From: Bacillota bacterium
Lineage (GTDB): Bacteria; Bacillota; Clostridia; Lachnospirales; Lachnospiraceae
Direction of reading: 5' to 3'
DNA length: 47,374 nt
Assembly: GCA_023414875.1 (NCBI GenBank)
Contig: JAEZMV010000027.1
Span: 1-47,374 of the forward strand
The notes below the pieces were generated by a model. The model was not told where the DNA came from and made no database searches. It saw only the letters and a program-made list of their open reading frames with translations. Below, piece after piece: positions 33,248-42,315 of the stretch; position 1 is the stretch's first letter, and each line of letters starts with the position of its first letter. The translations under genes and the position numbers were made by a program.

Positions 33248-34141
33248 TTGAAAGAAAAATTATTTAACAACATCGCCATTTTTTTATCCGCAATTCTATT
33301 ATTATATATTATCATAGAGGGTAACGAAAGAATACGGGATACGCGAGACCGAACCGAAGGCTTTAAAGACCTAAAAAGTATTGAACTAATGGCGATTATG
33401 GAAAATGAGAGAGCGAAGGATAAATCCGACAGCAACTTAACCAGCGCAGAGGAACAAAAAGATTACACGAAAATGTTTCCTGATTTGTATACGGTATATA
33501 CAGTGCCAAAACCGATGGATAAACAGAAAAAGATAGCCTACCTTACGTTTGATGATGGACCGAGCGATAATACCTTTAAAGTATTGGATATTCTTGAGGA
33601 AATGGATATTAAGGCCACTTTCTTTATTGTCGGAAGCTCAATAACAAAGGAAAGTGAAGCCAGTCTGAAAAGGATGGTAAACGAAGGGCATACCATTGGA
33701 ATACATACCTATTCTCATATGTGTAACGAGATTTATTGCTCGGTAGAGAGATATTTAGATGATTTTAACATTGTCTATCAACAAATATATGATATCACAG
33801 GAGAGAGGGTAAATATCTACCGTTTCCCTTGGGGTAGCAATAACTACTACAGTAAAGGAATTAAGGATGCCTTGATCGATGAGATGAACCGGCGGGGTTT
33901 TTCCTGTTACGATTGGAATGTAAGTGCTGATGATTCAGTCGGTAAACCTACACCGTATTCGATACGTCGTAATATTATGAAGGATTTAAAAAGGCAGAAT
34001 TATCCCATCATTTTAATGCATGACTCTAGGATAAACGGTTTGACCGTTAGGATGCTACCTGAGATTATTAAGATGATTCAGGATGAGGGATATGAGTTTG
34101 ACACCCTGGATCATCGTGAGCCCTATCAATTTCCGTGGTAG
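33248..34141 (+). CDS. Polysaccharide deacetylase (NodB domain)
   Basis: This 297-aa membrane-anchored carbohydrate esterase has an N-terminal membrane segment and a helical linker. The NodB domain follows, with TFDDGPS (Asp102/Asp103), the metal-binding HTYSH (153-157), RFPWGS and ILMHDS. It probably N-deacetylates peptidoglycan, as PdaA-type enzymes do. The TTG at 33248, with GAGGG 7 nt upstream, is preferred. The ATG at 33200 lacks an SD but would add 16 residues. Confidence 0.85.
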   Translation: MKEKLFNNIAIFLSAILLLYIIIEGNERIRDTRDRTEGFKDLKSIELMAIMENERAKDKSDSNLTSAEEQKDYTKMFPDLYTVYTVPKPMDKQKKIAYLTFDDGPSDNTFKVLDILEEMDIKATFFIVGSSITKESEASLKRMVNEGHTIGIHTYSHMCNEIYCSVERYLDDFNIVYQQIYDITGERVNIYRFPWGSNNYYSKGIKDALIDEMNRRGFSCYDWNVSADDSVGKPTPYSIRRNIMKDLKRQNYPIILMHDSRINGLTVRMLPEIIKMIQDEGYEFDTLDHREPYQFPW

Positions 34142-34200
34142 AGACCAAGATATCAGTTAGTTCTCAGTTATGCATCAGGTAAAATATACAAAGGTAAAAA

Positions 34201-34242
34201 CCCTGTGCTCCTATGGTGAGACATCACCATAGGAGCACAGGG
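34201..34242. terminator. Bidirectional terminator
   Basis: A perfect 18-bp stem (CCCTGTGCTCCTATGGTG and complement, loop AGACAT) lies between the convergent deacetylase and sleC genes. Its left flank gives GGGTTTTTACC on the minus strand. Confidence 0.93.
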
Positions 34243-34247
34243 TAATT

Positions 34248-35531
34248 TTATTCCCCAATTCTGGTTACTGCAACGTAGATGGCGGAAATCTTATACCAGG
34301 TAGCGAAATCTACAATTCCAGTAGCAGGAAGATCGAAGGTCTGTTGAAAAGCTTTGACTGAATCTGCAGTTTGTTGATTGTATTGACCGTTTACCGCAAC
34401 CTTCGGAACTGCGAAATACGTTTCAGAGATGCGATTCAGCTGCTCCTGTATCGTTCGGACATTATTACCTGAGGCGCCAATATTTAAGCTGGCACCGGGC
34501 CAGGAAGACGGTACACCAGAGACCTCAGTAGCAGATTTAATAAAGATGGAATTTCCATAAAAATGACGTAAAATCTCAATCGCACTTTTACCCTGATCTC
34601 CAAGCTCTTTTGATCCCCACTGTGTCATCCAATTTGGGCACTTTACCTTTTGACCGTCACAGTATTGCGTTAGAATTGGTTGTTTTACGTTTGGTCTTGA
34701 CAGATAATTTGTAAAAATTTGATCAACAATTAGCCCAATGTTATTATAGATATTTCTACCAGAGATCCATTTGTGATCAAAAGCGGTGGAGGAGGTGATG
34801 GTAAAATTAAAGCCCTGATTCGTGTACCATTCCGTAAATACCCGGTTTAGAGTAAAAGATAAAATAGCAAGGACATTAGCTGTAATTGTAGCTTCCGGCC
34901 AGGTTGCATATATTTCACTAGATGCAACATTTTTGATATAATCTCGGAAACGGATGTAATGATTTGCTGCAGAGGTATCGGTGGGAGGTCCATCGTGGAC
35001 GATAACGAATTCAGGAATTACAACTTGATTTAGTACGATTGCTCCGGTTTCAAATGCTTCTTTGATCTCCTGTTCGGCGATCTTAGGGGGGTAATCACCG
35101 AATAAGGTATGAGGTGGTATCACATATAATTGGTAACCTTCCGGTGTTTCTAATCTAAGAGTTGTTTCTTGTACTGCCGTTGTATTAGGAAGGATCTCTA
35201 CATTTTGAATGGTGGTGGGAACAAAATTCGGAGCGGTAATTTTAATTGTATATTCGGAATAGGGCTTTTGCTCGGAAGGAGTAAGACTGTAGTCAATGGG
35301 AGGTGCCGGAAGGTCTACTTCCTGTGTGAGTCCGGAGGCATCCGTGCTCAATTCCTCGAATATGGTATCCGGAGTGGATGCAGAGGATACCCGGACAATT
35401 GCATTTTCAACCGGGACCAATCCGGTAGCTGTAATACGCGCCCTGAAACGCCCCAATGATTGTATACTCGTTTCAGTTGGATATACTCTTATGCCATTAT
35501 TATTATAAAAGGCAGGATTAATTCGGAACAT
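34248..35531 (-). CDS. sleC: SleC-type spore cortex-lytic enzyme, paralogue 1
   Basis: This 427-aa protein matches clostridial SleC, which degrades spore cortex during germination. An N-terminal beta-rich pro-region (about 1-130) precedes a SpoIID-like catalytic domain with Glu206 in NVASSEIYATWPEA. LSFTLNRVFTEWY, QYCDG and WMTQWGSKELG follow. A C-terminal peptidoglycan-binding domain spans about 350-415. There is no obvious signal peptide. SleC is normally activated by Csp proteases, which are not in the window. GAGGTAA precedes the start. It lies 52 bp after paralogue 2 on the same strand. Confidence 0.88.
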   Translation of the reverse strand: MFRINPAFYNNNGIRVYPTETSIQSLGRFRARITATGLVPVENAIVRVSSASTPDTIFEELSTDASGLTQEVDLPAPPIDYSLTPSEQKPYSEYTIKITAPNFVPTTIQNVEILPNTTAVQETTLRLETPEGYQLYVIPPHTLFGDYPPKIAEQEIKEAFETGAIVLNQVVIPEFVIVHDGPPTDTSAANHYIRFRDYIKNVASSEIYATWPEATITANVLAILSFTLNRVFTEWYTNQGFNFTITSSTAFDHKWISGRNIYNNIGLIVDQIFTNYLSRPNVKQPILTQYCDGQKVKCPNWMTQWGSKELGDQGKSAIEILRHFYGNSIFIKSATEVSGVPSSWPGASLNIGASGNNVRTIQEQLNRISETYFAVPKVAVNGQYNQQTADSVKAFQQTFDLPATGIVDFATWYKISAIYVAVTRIGE

Positions 35532-35583
35532 AAAATTACCTCATCTATTCATTCTTAAAATTAAAATGTAATTGTGTTGGAAA

Positions 35584-36879
35584 TCATACCCCTATTCTGG
35601 TAACACCAACATAGATAAGCGATATTTTATACCAGGTAGCCAAATCGACAACCCCGGTTACAGGCAGATTAAAAATTCGCTGAAAAGCTCTGACAGCTTC
35701 TGCTGTTCTTGGTCCATAGATACCGTCCACCGCAATCTTTGGTATGGCTGAATATACATCTGCAATACGGTTTAATTGCTCTTGTATCACTCTGACGTTA
35801 TCGCCACTGGAACCGGTGGTTAAGTTAGTCCCCGGCCAGGATCTGGGAACGCCGGACACCTCCGGCGCTGTATTGATATAGATCGAGTCGCCATAATAAT
35901 TTCTAAGAATTTGGATGGGAGTGTAACCTTGATCACCGAGTGCCTTAGAGCCCCATTGGGACATCCAGCCGGGACAGGTTACTCTAACACCATCACAGTA
36001 TTGAGTTAGAATTGGCTGTTTTACATTAGGTCGGGACAGATAATTTACAAAAATGGAATCAACAACTAATCCAATGTTGGTAAAAATATTTCTGCCTTGG
36101 ATCCATTTATGATCATATGCCGTAGAAGAGGTTATTGTAAAATTATAACCCTGATTAAAATACCATTCGGTATATACCCGGTTTAATGTAAAGGATAGAA
36201 TGGCGAGAACATTTGCATATATCGAGGCTTCCGGCCAGGTAGCATAGATCTCGCTGGAGGCAACATTTTTAATATAGTCACGGAATCTTACATAATGATT
36301 CGTTGCAGGAGAAGCAGGGGGGCCGTCATGTACGATTACATATTCCGGTATTACAACACGACTTAATACGATTTCCCCTGTCTCACCCGTTGGTTTAATC
36401 TCCGCCTCTGGAATTTTAGGTGGATATTCGTAATATAGGGTATGTGGTTCAATTACAAAGATATCCTCTGCTTCGGTAGGTTCCGGTGCAGGAGTTAATA
36501 CAGTTTGTTGCTCGGCTGTGACGTCAGGTAAAATTTGTATATTAGAGAAGAAGGCTGTTTCAAAATTGGGAGCAGTGACTCTTAAGTCATATTCGGAATA
36601 AGGCTGAATTTGATTTGGCTCCAGAGAATAAGCGAGCGGTGGAGCGGGGAGTTCAATTACTTCGGACAGACCGGAGGCATCGGTGGTCAGTTGTTCGATT
36701 ACTGTATCTGGTTCGTTGGGTAATGTAATCGATACGTTTGCATTTGAGATCGGATTATCGCCGGCGGACGTACTTCGAACCTGTAGACGGCCCAAGGACT
36801 GTGTTTCCATCTGTGCCGGGTAAACCCGGATTTGATTTGTGGATTTTACTAAATCATTAGGAGTTATGATCTGTTTCAT
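35584..36879 (-). CDS. sleC: SleC-type spore cortex-lytic enzyme, paralogue 2
   Basis: This 431-aa protein is a close tandem paralogue of the downstream gene, with the same three-part layout. A pro-region (about 1-135) differs most and contains a Glu/Pro-rich PAPEPTEAED segment. The SpoIID-like domain has Glu210 in NVASSEIYATWPEA and also shows YCDG and WMSQWGSKALG. A PG-binding domain ends the protein. GAGGT lies 7 nt before the ATG. It is the promoter-proximal gene of the pair. Subfunctionalisation is possible but unproven. Confidence 0.88.
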   Translation of the reverse strand: MKQIITPNDLVKSTNQIRVYPAQMETQSLGRLQVRSTSAGDNPISNANVSITLPNEPDTVIEQLTTDASGLSEVIELPAPPLAYSLEPNQIQPYSEYDLRVTAPNFETAFFSNIQILPDVTAEQQTVLTPAPEPTEAEDIFVIEPHTLYYEYPPKIPEAEIKPTGETGEIVLSRVVIPEYVIVHDGPPASPATNHYVRFRDYIKNVASSEIYATWPEASIYANVLAILSFTLNRVYTEWYFNQGYNFTITSSTAYDHKWIQGRNIFTNIGLVVDSIFVNYLSRPNVKQPILTQYCDGVRVTCPGWMSQWGSKALGDQGYTPIQILRNYYGDSIYINTAPEVSGVPRSWPGTNLTTGSSGDNVRVIQEQLNRIADVYSAIPKIAVDGIYGPRTAEAVRAFQRIFNLPVTGVVDLATWYKISLIYVGVTRIGV

Positions 36880-36938
36880 GGGATTGACCTCAATACTCTC
36901 ATTTTACTACTAACTTATGTATTATGTATAAAAATGTG

Positions 36939-37135
36939 AAAAGAATTTTAAAGAGTCAAAATTCATGGAAGAATTATAAAGTGCGAAATTCATGACAGAG
37001 TTTTAAAAGACAAAATTCATGGAAGAATTTTAAAGAGCAAATTCATGGAAGAATTTTAAAGAGCAAATTCATGGCAGAGTTTTAAAAAGAAAGAATTTTA
37101 AAGAGCCAAAATTCATGGAAGAAATTTGAGAAGTT
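36939..37135 (+). repeat. Tandem palindromic repeat array with minigenes
   Basis: Six full units of 26-28 bp plus partial units have the consensus AAAATTCATGGAAGAATTTT then AAAGAGC. Units begin near 36958, 36986, 37012, 37039, 37065 and 37108. Each unit is a small palindrome (AAAATTC/GAATTTT) and each contains an ATG followed by three codons and a stop. The encoded peptides are MEEL, MTEF, MEEF, MEEF, MAEF and MEEI. Confidence 0.8.
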
Positions 37136-37196
37136 AAAATTCTTTAAGAACTCTAAAAAGATAATTCAAAAGTATTAAGAAAGCATCTTAACACTT

Positions 37197-37204
37197 GGAA
37201 AATA
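37197..37204. repeat. Target-site duplication, left
   Basis: GGAAAATA directly precedes the MITE and is repeated exactly at 37393-37400. Confidence 0.85.
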
Positions 37205-37392
37205 GTTACTGTTCACACATACCAGAAATTCGGATATATTATTTCGATTAAATGCTTTCCGATAAGGAGTATTTGCAATTCGAACTACGTAATGCAACTA
37301 AACCCCCATGCCCTTCGGCAAGCAAAAGCGGCTCCGCTTCGGAATCATTTATCGAAATAATATCTGTGGCTTAGTTATGTGTGAACAGTAAC
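37205..37392. mobile_element. MITE, copy 1
   Basis: This 188-bp non-coding element has 17-bp perfect terminal inverted repeats (GTTACTGTTCACACATA). Inner inverted repeats ATTATTTCGATTAAATG lie further in. An 8-bp target duplication flanks it. A second copy in opposite orientation begins at 47205. It encodes no transposase and would be moved in trans by an unknown one. Confidence 0.88.
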
Positions 37393-37400
37393 GGAAAATA
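37393..37400. repeat. Target-site duplication, right
   Basis: GGAAAATA is identical to the bases at 37197-37204. Confidence 0.85.
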
Positions 37401-37565
37401 TTCATTAAATAATGAGGTAGATATTTATACAGCGTAAAGTTCATAAATAGAGTGTAACCTGAAATGATATTGATTGTTTCATTAGTGTCTCTAATAGTAA
37501 TTATTATAAATAGAAAAGAAGTATCAAATGAAAATTATGGTCGTGAAAATATTTTTGCAAACCTA

Positions 37566-37594
37566 TTGCTATTTTAAAATATATGTGTTAAAAT
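37566..37594 (+). promoter_or_regulatory. carAB promoter
   Basis: TTGCTA (37566-37571), a 17-bp spacer and TAAAAT (37589-37594) would give a leader of about 220 nt that includes the attenuator-like hairpins. Confidence 0.5.
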
Positions 37595-37650
37595 CATAAA
37601 AATTGATCAAAATTTTGTATATTTATGCACTCGTAATTAATAATAATTAA

Positions 37651-37712
37651 GGGGTATATTGGTAGGTATGCAAAAGAGTATATCCCCGGTATGGGTTTGT
37701 ATTCTTTTTTTT
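37651..37712 (+). promoter_or_regulatory. Candidate carAB attenuator
   Basis: An antiterminator stem pairs GGGGTATA (37651-37658) with TATA-T-CCCC (37679-37687). A terminator stem pairs AAAAGAGTATA (37672-37682) with TGTATTCTTTT (37698-37708) and ends in a nine-T run. Both use 37679-37687, so they exclude each other. No PyrR-binding motif was recognised. Confidence 0.6.
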
Positions 37713-37819
37713 TGCGAAAATTCAGTAACAAGAAAAGAAAAGCGCAAAAAGGTCATTGAATTATTTTTTAGGTTTTCTGCACAGTTTATGCCGTCGTAGA
37801 CGGCGGAATGGAGGATACA

Positions 37820-38902
37820 ATGAAAGCGTTCTTAATTCTTGAAGATGGCAATGTCTTTACGGGAGAAAGTATCGGAGTACAAAAAGAAATCATCAGTGAG
37901 ATAGTGTTTAATACCGGTATGACGGGATATCTCGAGGTACTGACGGATCCTTCCTATGCAGGTCAAAGCGTAGTAATGACATATCCTTTGATCGGTAATT
38001 ACGGTATTAGTTATGAAGACATGGAATCACATAAGCCTTGGCTGGACGGATTTATCGTAAGAGAATTATCAAGAATACCCAGTAACTTTAGAAATGAAGA
38101 GAGTATTCAAAGCTTTTTAGAAAGGAATGACATCCCCGGAATAGCAGGAATAGATACCAGAGCATTGGTTAAGTTGTTAAGGAATAAGGGTACCATGAAC
38201 GGCATGATAACGACGAATGCAGACTATAATCTGGAGGAGGTACTGTCAAGGGTTCATCAGTATAAAGTTGAGAAGGTTATAGCAAAAACAAGCAGAGAAG
38301 ATGTTAAAGTAATTCCTGCGATTGGTGAAAAAAAATACAAAGTAGCACTTATGGATTATGGCTTGAAGAATAATATTCCGAGATGTCTGACGAAGAGAGG
38401 CTGCGAAGTTACTATATATCCTGCATTTACAAAGGCTGAGGAAGTTTTAAAAGACAATCCGAACGGAATTATGTTATCCAATGGCCCCGGAGACCCGAAG
38501 GAATGTGAAGAGATTATCACCGAAGTAAAGAATATGTTTGACAGTAATGTACCGATCTTTGCAATCTGCCTCGGACATCAGCTTCTGGCGTTAGCGAATG
38601 GTGGAAATACCGAGAAGATGAAATACGGACACCGCGGTGCTAATCATCCAGTGAAGGATTTAAAATCAGGAAGAGTATATATTTCTACACAAAATCATGG
38701 CTACATGGTAGAGGAAGAGAGCATAAAGCCAGGGGTTGCGGAGATAAGCTTCATCAATGTAAATGATAAGACGGTGGAAGGTCTTCACTACCTCGGTAAA
38801 AATGTATTCTCGGTTCAATTCCATCCGGAAGCCTGGGCAGGACCGATGGACAGTGAGTTCCTATTTGACGAGTTTATTAATATGATGGAGGTGCAGGGAT
38901 AA
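37820..38902 (+). CDS. carA: Carbamoyl-phosphate synthase small subunit
   Basis: This 360-aa glutaminase subunit supplies ammonia to CarB for carbamoyl phosphate, used for pyrimidines and arginine. The N-terminal domain has FNTGMTGYLEVLTDPSYAGQ. The class I amidotransferase domain has FAICLGHQLL with nucleophile Cys250 and VQFHPEA with the His and Glu of the triad. The ATG at 37820 with GGAGG upstream gives the usual MKAFLILEDG. The stop overlaps the carB start (TAATG). Confidence 0.96.
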   Translation: MKAFLILEDGNVFTGESIGVQKEIISEIVFNTGMTGYLEVLTDPSYAGQSVVMTYPLIGNYGISYEDMESHKPWLDGFIVRELSRIPSNFRNEESIQSFLERNDIPGIAGIDTRALVKLLRNKGTMNGMITTNADYNLEEVLSRVHQYKVEKVIAKTSREDVKVIPAIGEKKYKVALMDYGLKNNIPRCLTKRGCEVTIYPAFTKAEEVLKDNPNGIMLSNGPGDPKECEEIITEVKNMFDSNVPIFAICLGHQLLALANGGNTEKMKYGHRGANHPVKDLKSGRVYISTQNHGYMVEEESIKPGVAEISFINVNDKTVEGLHYLGKNVFSVQFHPEAWAGPMDSEFLFDEFINMMEVQG

Positions 38903-41900
38903 TGCCTAGAATAGAGAGTATTCAAAAAGTATTAGTAATCGGTTCTGGTCCGATCATCATCGGTCAGGCAGCAGAATTTGACTATGCAGGAACCCAGGCG
39001 TGCCGTTCCCTGAAGGAAGAAGGCATTACAGTTGTACTTGTTAACTCCAACCCTGCAACGATTATGACAGATAAGGAAATTGCGGATATTGTTTATATAG
39101 AACCTTTAACACCTGAGTTTGTAAAAAAGATAATTATTAAGGAACGCCCGGACAGTGTTTTACCTACCTTAGGTGGTCAGGCAGCATTGAATATAGCAAT
39201 GGAGCTTGAGGAGTCCGGCTTTCTAAAAGAAAATGATGTAAAGTTAATCGGTACCACTTCTTTAACCATTAAGAAGGCAGAGGATCGTTTAGAATTTAAG
39301 AATACGATGGAGAAAATTGGTGAGCCCTGTGCACCCAGTACAGTTGTTACTACCGTTAAGGATGCAATTGCATTTGCACAGACAATCGGATATCCGGTGG
39401 TGATACGTCCTGCTTATACTCTGGGAGGCAGCGGCGGCGGTATTGCTGCTACGCAGGAGGAATTAGTGGATATCTGCACCAACGGACTTCGTCTGTCCCG
39501 TGTTGGCCAGTGCTTAATTGAACGTTGCATCGCGGGCTGGAAGGAAATAGAGTACGAAGTAATGCGTGACAGTGCTGGAAATTGCATCACCGTATGTAAT
39601 ATGGAGAACATTGACCCGGTGGGTGTACATACCGGTGACAGTATTGTAGTTGCTCCTTCCCAAACGCTTGCAGATAAGGAACATCAGATGCTTCGTAGCT
39701 CCGCTCTCAATATTATAACAGAATTAGGAATTACCGGAGGCTGTAACGTTCAGTATGCACTTCACCCGGATTCCTTCGAATACTGTGTAATAGAAGTAAA
39801 TCCCCGTGTAAGCCGTTCTTCAGCGTTAGCTTCCAAAGCGACCGGTTACCCGATTGCGAAGGTTGCGGCAAAGATTGCTCTTGGTTATCAATTAGATGAA
39901 ATTCAGAATGCAGTAACAAAGAAAACTTATGCAAGCTTTGAGCCAACCCTGGACTATTGCGTTGTTAAAATTCCAAAGTGGCCCTTTGATAAATTCATCA
40001 CTGCAAAAAGAGTACTTTCAACTCAGATGAAAGCCACCGGTGAAGTTATGGCAATCAGCAACAGCTTCGAGGCAGCACTTATGAAAGCGCTCCGTTCTCT
40101 GGAACAGAACATCTATAGCTTAAAATACGGTAATTACAACGAGATGTCTTTGGAAGAGATTCAAGAGGAACTTCATAAAATAGATGACAGACGTTTGTTT
40201 GTAATTGCAGAAGCAATACGCAGAGGAATTTCTTATGAAATTATTCACAATATTACAAAGATAGATATATGGTTTATCGATAAGATAGCAATTCTTGTGG
40301 AAATGGAACAGGGGCTTGCAAAAGAGCCGTTGACAGTCGAGCTTCTAGAAAAGGCAAAATGTCTTGGTTTCCCTGACCGAGTCATCTCCGAGCTTACCGG
40401 TAAAACTGTAGCAGAGATAAAGGCAACACGGAAACAGAATGGTATTGTGGCTGCTTATAAGATGGTTGATACCTGTGCGGCTGAGTTTGATGCAGAAACA
40501 CCTTATTATTATTCAACCTTTGGATGCTTCAATGAAGTGGAACAGACAAGCGGCAAAAAGAAGATTATGGTTCTTGGCTCTGGTCCAATCCGTATCGGTC
40601 AGGGTATCGAGTTTGATTATTGTTCCGTACACAGTGTTTGGGCTTTATCTAAGAGCGGCTGTGAGACGATTATAGTCAATAATAATCCTGAGACAGTAAG
40701 TACAGACTTTGATATTGCAGACAAACTTTATTTTGAACCCTTAACCCCGGAAGATGTAGAGAATATCGTTGATATTGAAAAGCCGGATGGTGCAGTTGTT
40801 CAGTTTGGTGGTCAGACTGCAATCAAATTAACGGATGCATTATTAAAGATGGGTGTACCGATCCTCGGAACCTCCGCCGCAGATGTAGATGCAGCCGAAG
40901 ACAGAGAATTATTTGATCAAATCTTAGAACAATGTGAGATACCAAGACCAGCAGGTAAGACAGTATATACGACAGAAGAAGCACTTGTGGCAGCCAACGA
41001 ACTGGGTTATCCGGTACTTGTTCGCCCTTCCTATGTACTTGGTGGACAGGGCATGCAGATAGCGATATCAAATGATGATATCGTAGAGTTCATGAAAATC
41101 ATTAACATGACCGTTCAGGAGCACCCGATCCTCGTAGATAAGTATCTGATGGGCAAGGAAGTAGAAGTAGACGCGGTATGCGACGGAGAAGACATCTTAA
41201 TTCCCGGTATCATGGAGCATCTCGAGAGAGCCGGAATTCATTCCGGTGACAGTATCTCCGTCTATCCTTCCCAAAGCATTAGTGAGAAGGTAAAGGAAGA
41301 TATCGTGGATTACACGAAGAAGCTGGCGAATTCACTGCATGTCGTTGGATTAATAAATATACAATTTATTGTATATAACGAAAAGGTATATGTAATAGAG
41401 GTAAATCCTCGTTCCAGCCGTACCGTACCATATATCAGTAAGGTTACTGCGTTACCTATCGTTGATATCGCTACCAAAGTAATTCTTGGCGAAAAGATTA
41501 AAACCCTGGGCTATACTCCCGGATTGTGGCCGGAATCAGAATATATCGCAATCAAAATGCCGGTATTCTCTTTTGAAAAGCTTCGCGGAGCAGAAACCAG
41601 CTTAGGCCCTGAAATGAAATCCACCGGTGAGTGCCTCGGCATAGCAAAAACCTACCATGAAGCATTATACAAGGCATTTCTTGGAGCAGGCATTAATCTG
41701 CCAAAGTTTAAAAAGATGATTATGACGGTAAATAAGCAAGACCGTGAGGAAGCTGTCGGACTGGGAAGAAGACTGGTAGCTCTCGGTTACAAGATATTTG
41801 CAACAGAAGGCACTGCGCAGGCTTTAAATGATAATGGAGTTCAGGCTACCGTAATTCGCAAGATTGGACAGGAAAGTCCGAATATCCTTGACTTAATCCT

Positions 41901-42096
41901 TAGTCATGAAATTGATATGGTTATCAATACACCGACTCAGGGACGGGATAAAACCAGGGATGGGTTTATAATCCGCCGTACCTCCATTGAAACGGGCGTG
42001 ACCTGCTTTACAGCATTAGACACAGCAGCAGCATTACTAACCAGCATGGAAAGTGCAAATGATAATATTACCCTAGTGGATGTTGCCCAAATCTAA
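38902..42096 (+). CDS. carB: Carbamoyl-phosphate synthase large subunit
   Basis: This 1064-aa protein has two homologous ATP-grasp halves. The first begins KVLVIGSGPIIIGQAAEFDY and the second KIMVLGSGPIRIGQGIEFDY near residue 554. An oligomerisation domain lies between them and an MGS-like allosteric domain (about 930-1064) ends the protein. It makes carbamoyl phosphate from bicarbonate, ammonia and 2 ATP. It overlaps carA by one base and ends at a terminator. The length is standard. Confidence 0.97.
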   Translation: MPRIESIQKVLVIGSGPIIIGQAAEFDYAGTQACRSLKEEGITVVLVNSNPATIMTDKEIADIVYIEPLTPEFVKKIIIKERPDSVLPTLGGQAALNIAMELEESGFLKENDVKLIGTTSLTIKKAEDRLEFKNTMEKIGEPCAPSTVVTTVKDAIAFAQTIGYPVVIRPAYTLGGSGGGIAATQEELVDICTNGLRLSRVGQCLIERCIAGWKEIEYEVMRDSAGNCITVCNMENIDPVGVHTGDSIVVAPSQTLADKEHQMLRSSALNIITELGITGGCNVQYALHPDSFEYCVIEVNPRVSRSSALASKATGYPIAKVAAKIALGYQLDEIQNAVTKKTYASFEPTLDYCVVKIPKWPFDKFITAKRVLSTQMKATGEVMAISNSFEAALMKALRSLEQNIYSLKYGNYNEMSLEEIQEELHKIDDRRLFVIAEAIRRGISYEIIHNITKIDIWFIDKIAILVEMEQGLAKEPLTVELLEKAKCLGFPDRVISELTGKTVAEIKATRKQNGIVAAYKMVDTCAAEFDAETPYYYSTFGCFNEVEQTSGKKKIMVLGSGPIRIGQGIEFDYCSVHSVWALSKSGCETIIVNNNPETVSTDFDIADKLYFEPLTPEDVENIVDIEKPDGAVVQFGGQTAIKLTDALLKMGVPILGTSAADVDAAEDRELFDQILEQCEIPRPAGKTVYTTEEALVAANELGYPVLVRPSYVLGGQGMQIAISNDDIVEFMKIINMTVQEHPILVDKYLMGKEVEVDAVCDGEDILIPGIMEHLERAGIHSGDSISVYPSQSISEKVKEDIVDYTKKLANSLHVVGLINIQFIVYNEKVYVIEVNPRSSRTVPYISKVTALPIVDIATKVILGEKIKTLGYTPGLWPESEYIAIKMPVFSFEKLRGAETSLGPEMKSTGECLGIAKTYHEALYKAFLGAGINLPKFKKMIMTVNKQDREEAVGLGRRLVALGYKIFATEGTAQALNDNGVQATVIRKIGQESPNILDLILSHEIDMVINTPTQGRDKTRDGFIIRRTSIETGVTCFTALDTAAALLTSMESANDNITLVDVAQI

Positions 42097-42180
42097 ATCA
42101 GGGATCAAGCAAAAACCCCAGGTTAAAATGATCAAATTAATATACTACCAACATGAATTAGAGAATAAGAAAAACACAGA

Positions 42181-42225
42181 AAAGGTTGACTTCACGATTA
42201 TAAATCCTGAAGTCAGCTTTTTTAT
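42181..42225 (+). terminator. carAB terminator
   Basis: GGTTGACTTC pairs with GAAGTCAGCT with G-T wobbles, flanked by A and T runs (TTTTTT). Confidence 0.85.
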
Positions 42226-42268
42226 TAAGTACAATATATATTCAAGGTAATCGATAGGTAATTAATTG

Positions 42269-42315
42269 CCCCCCCCTCAAGCACTGTAGGAAGAGCTATT
42301 TTAGTTTATGGATAT
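42269..42315. repeat. C-tract repeat, copy 2
   Basis: Eight Cs then TCAAGCACTG and GAAGAGCTATTTTAGTTTATG match the motif at 12786-12825. The surrounding spacer 42226-42502 otherwise shows no gene and no clear promoter. Confidence 0.5.

Larger units (their letters stand above)
36880..37819. other. Large intergenic region between sleC and carA
   Basis: This 940-bp divergent spacer contains a palindromic tandem array (36939-37135), a MITE (37205-37392), the carA promoter (37566-37594) and a candidate attenuator (37651-37710). No conserved protein gene is seen. Confidence 0.85.

Noticed and set aside
35169..35508. Plus-strand frames opposite sleC
   Set aside because: Antisense shadows of the conserved SleC coding sequence.
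36939..37135. CRISPR array
   Set aside because: Units are contiguous 26-28-bp repeats without unique spacers, and there are no cas genes.
37668..37808. Leader-peptide ORF in the carAB leader with several Arg/Lys codons
   Set aside because: It lacks a properly spaced SD and starts within the antiterminator loop. The Lys/Arg codons come from an A-rich stretch, so it is not called.
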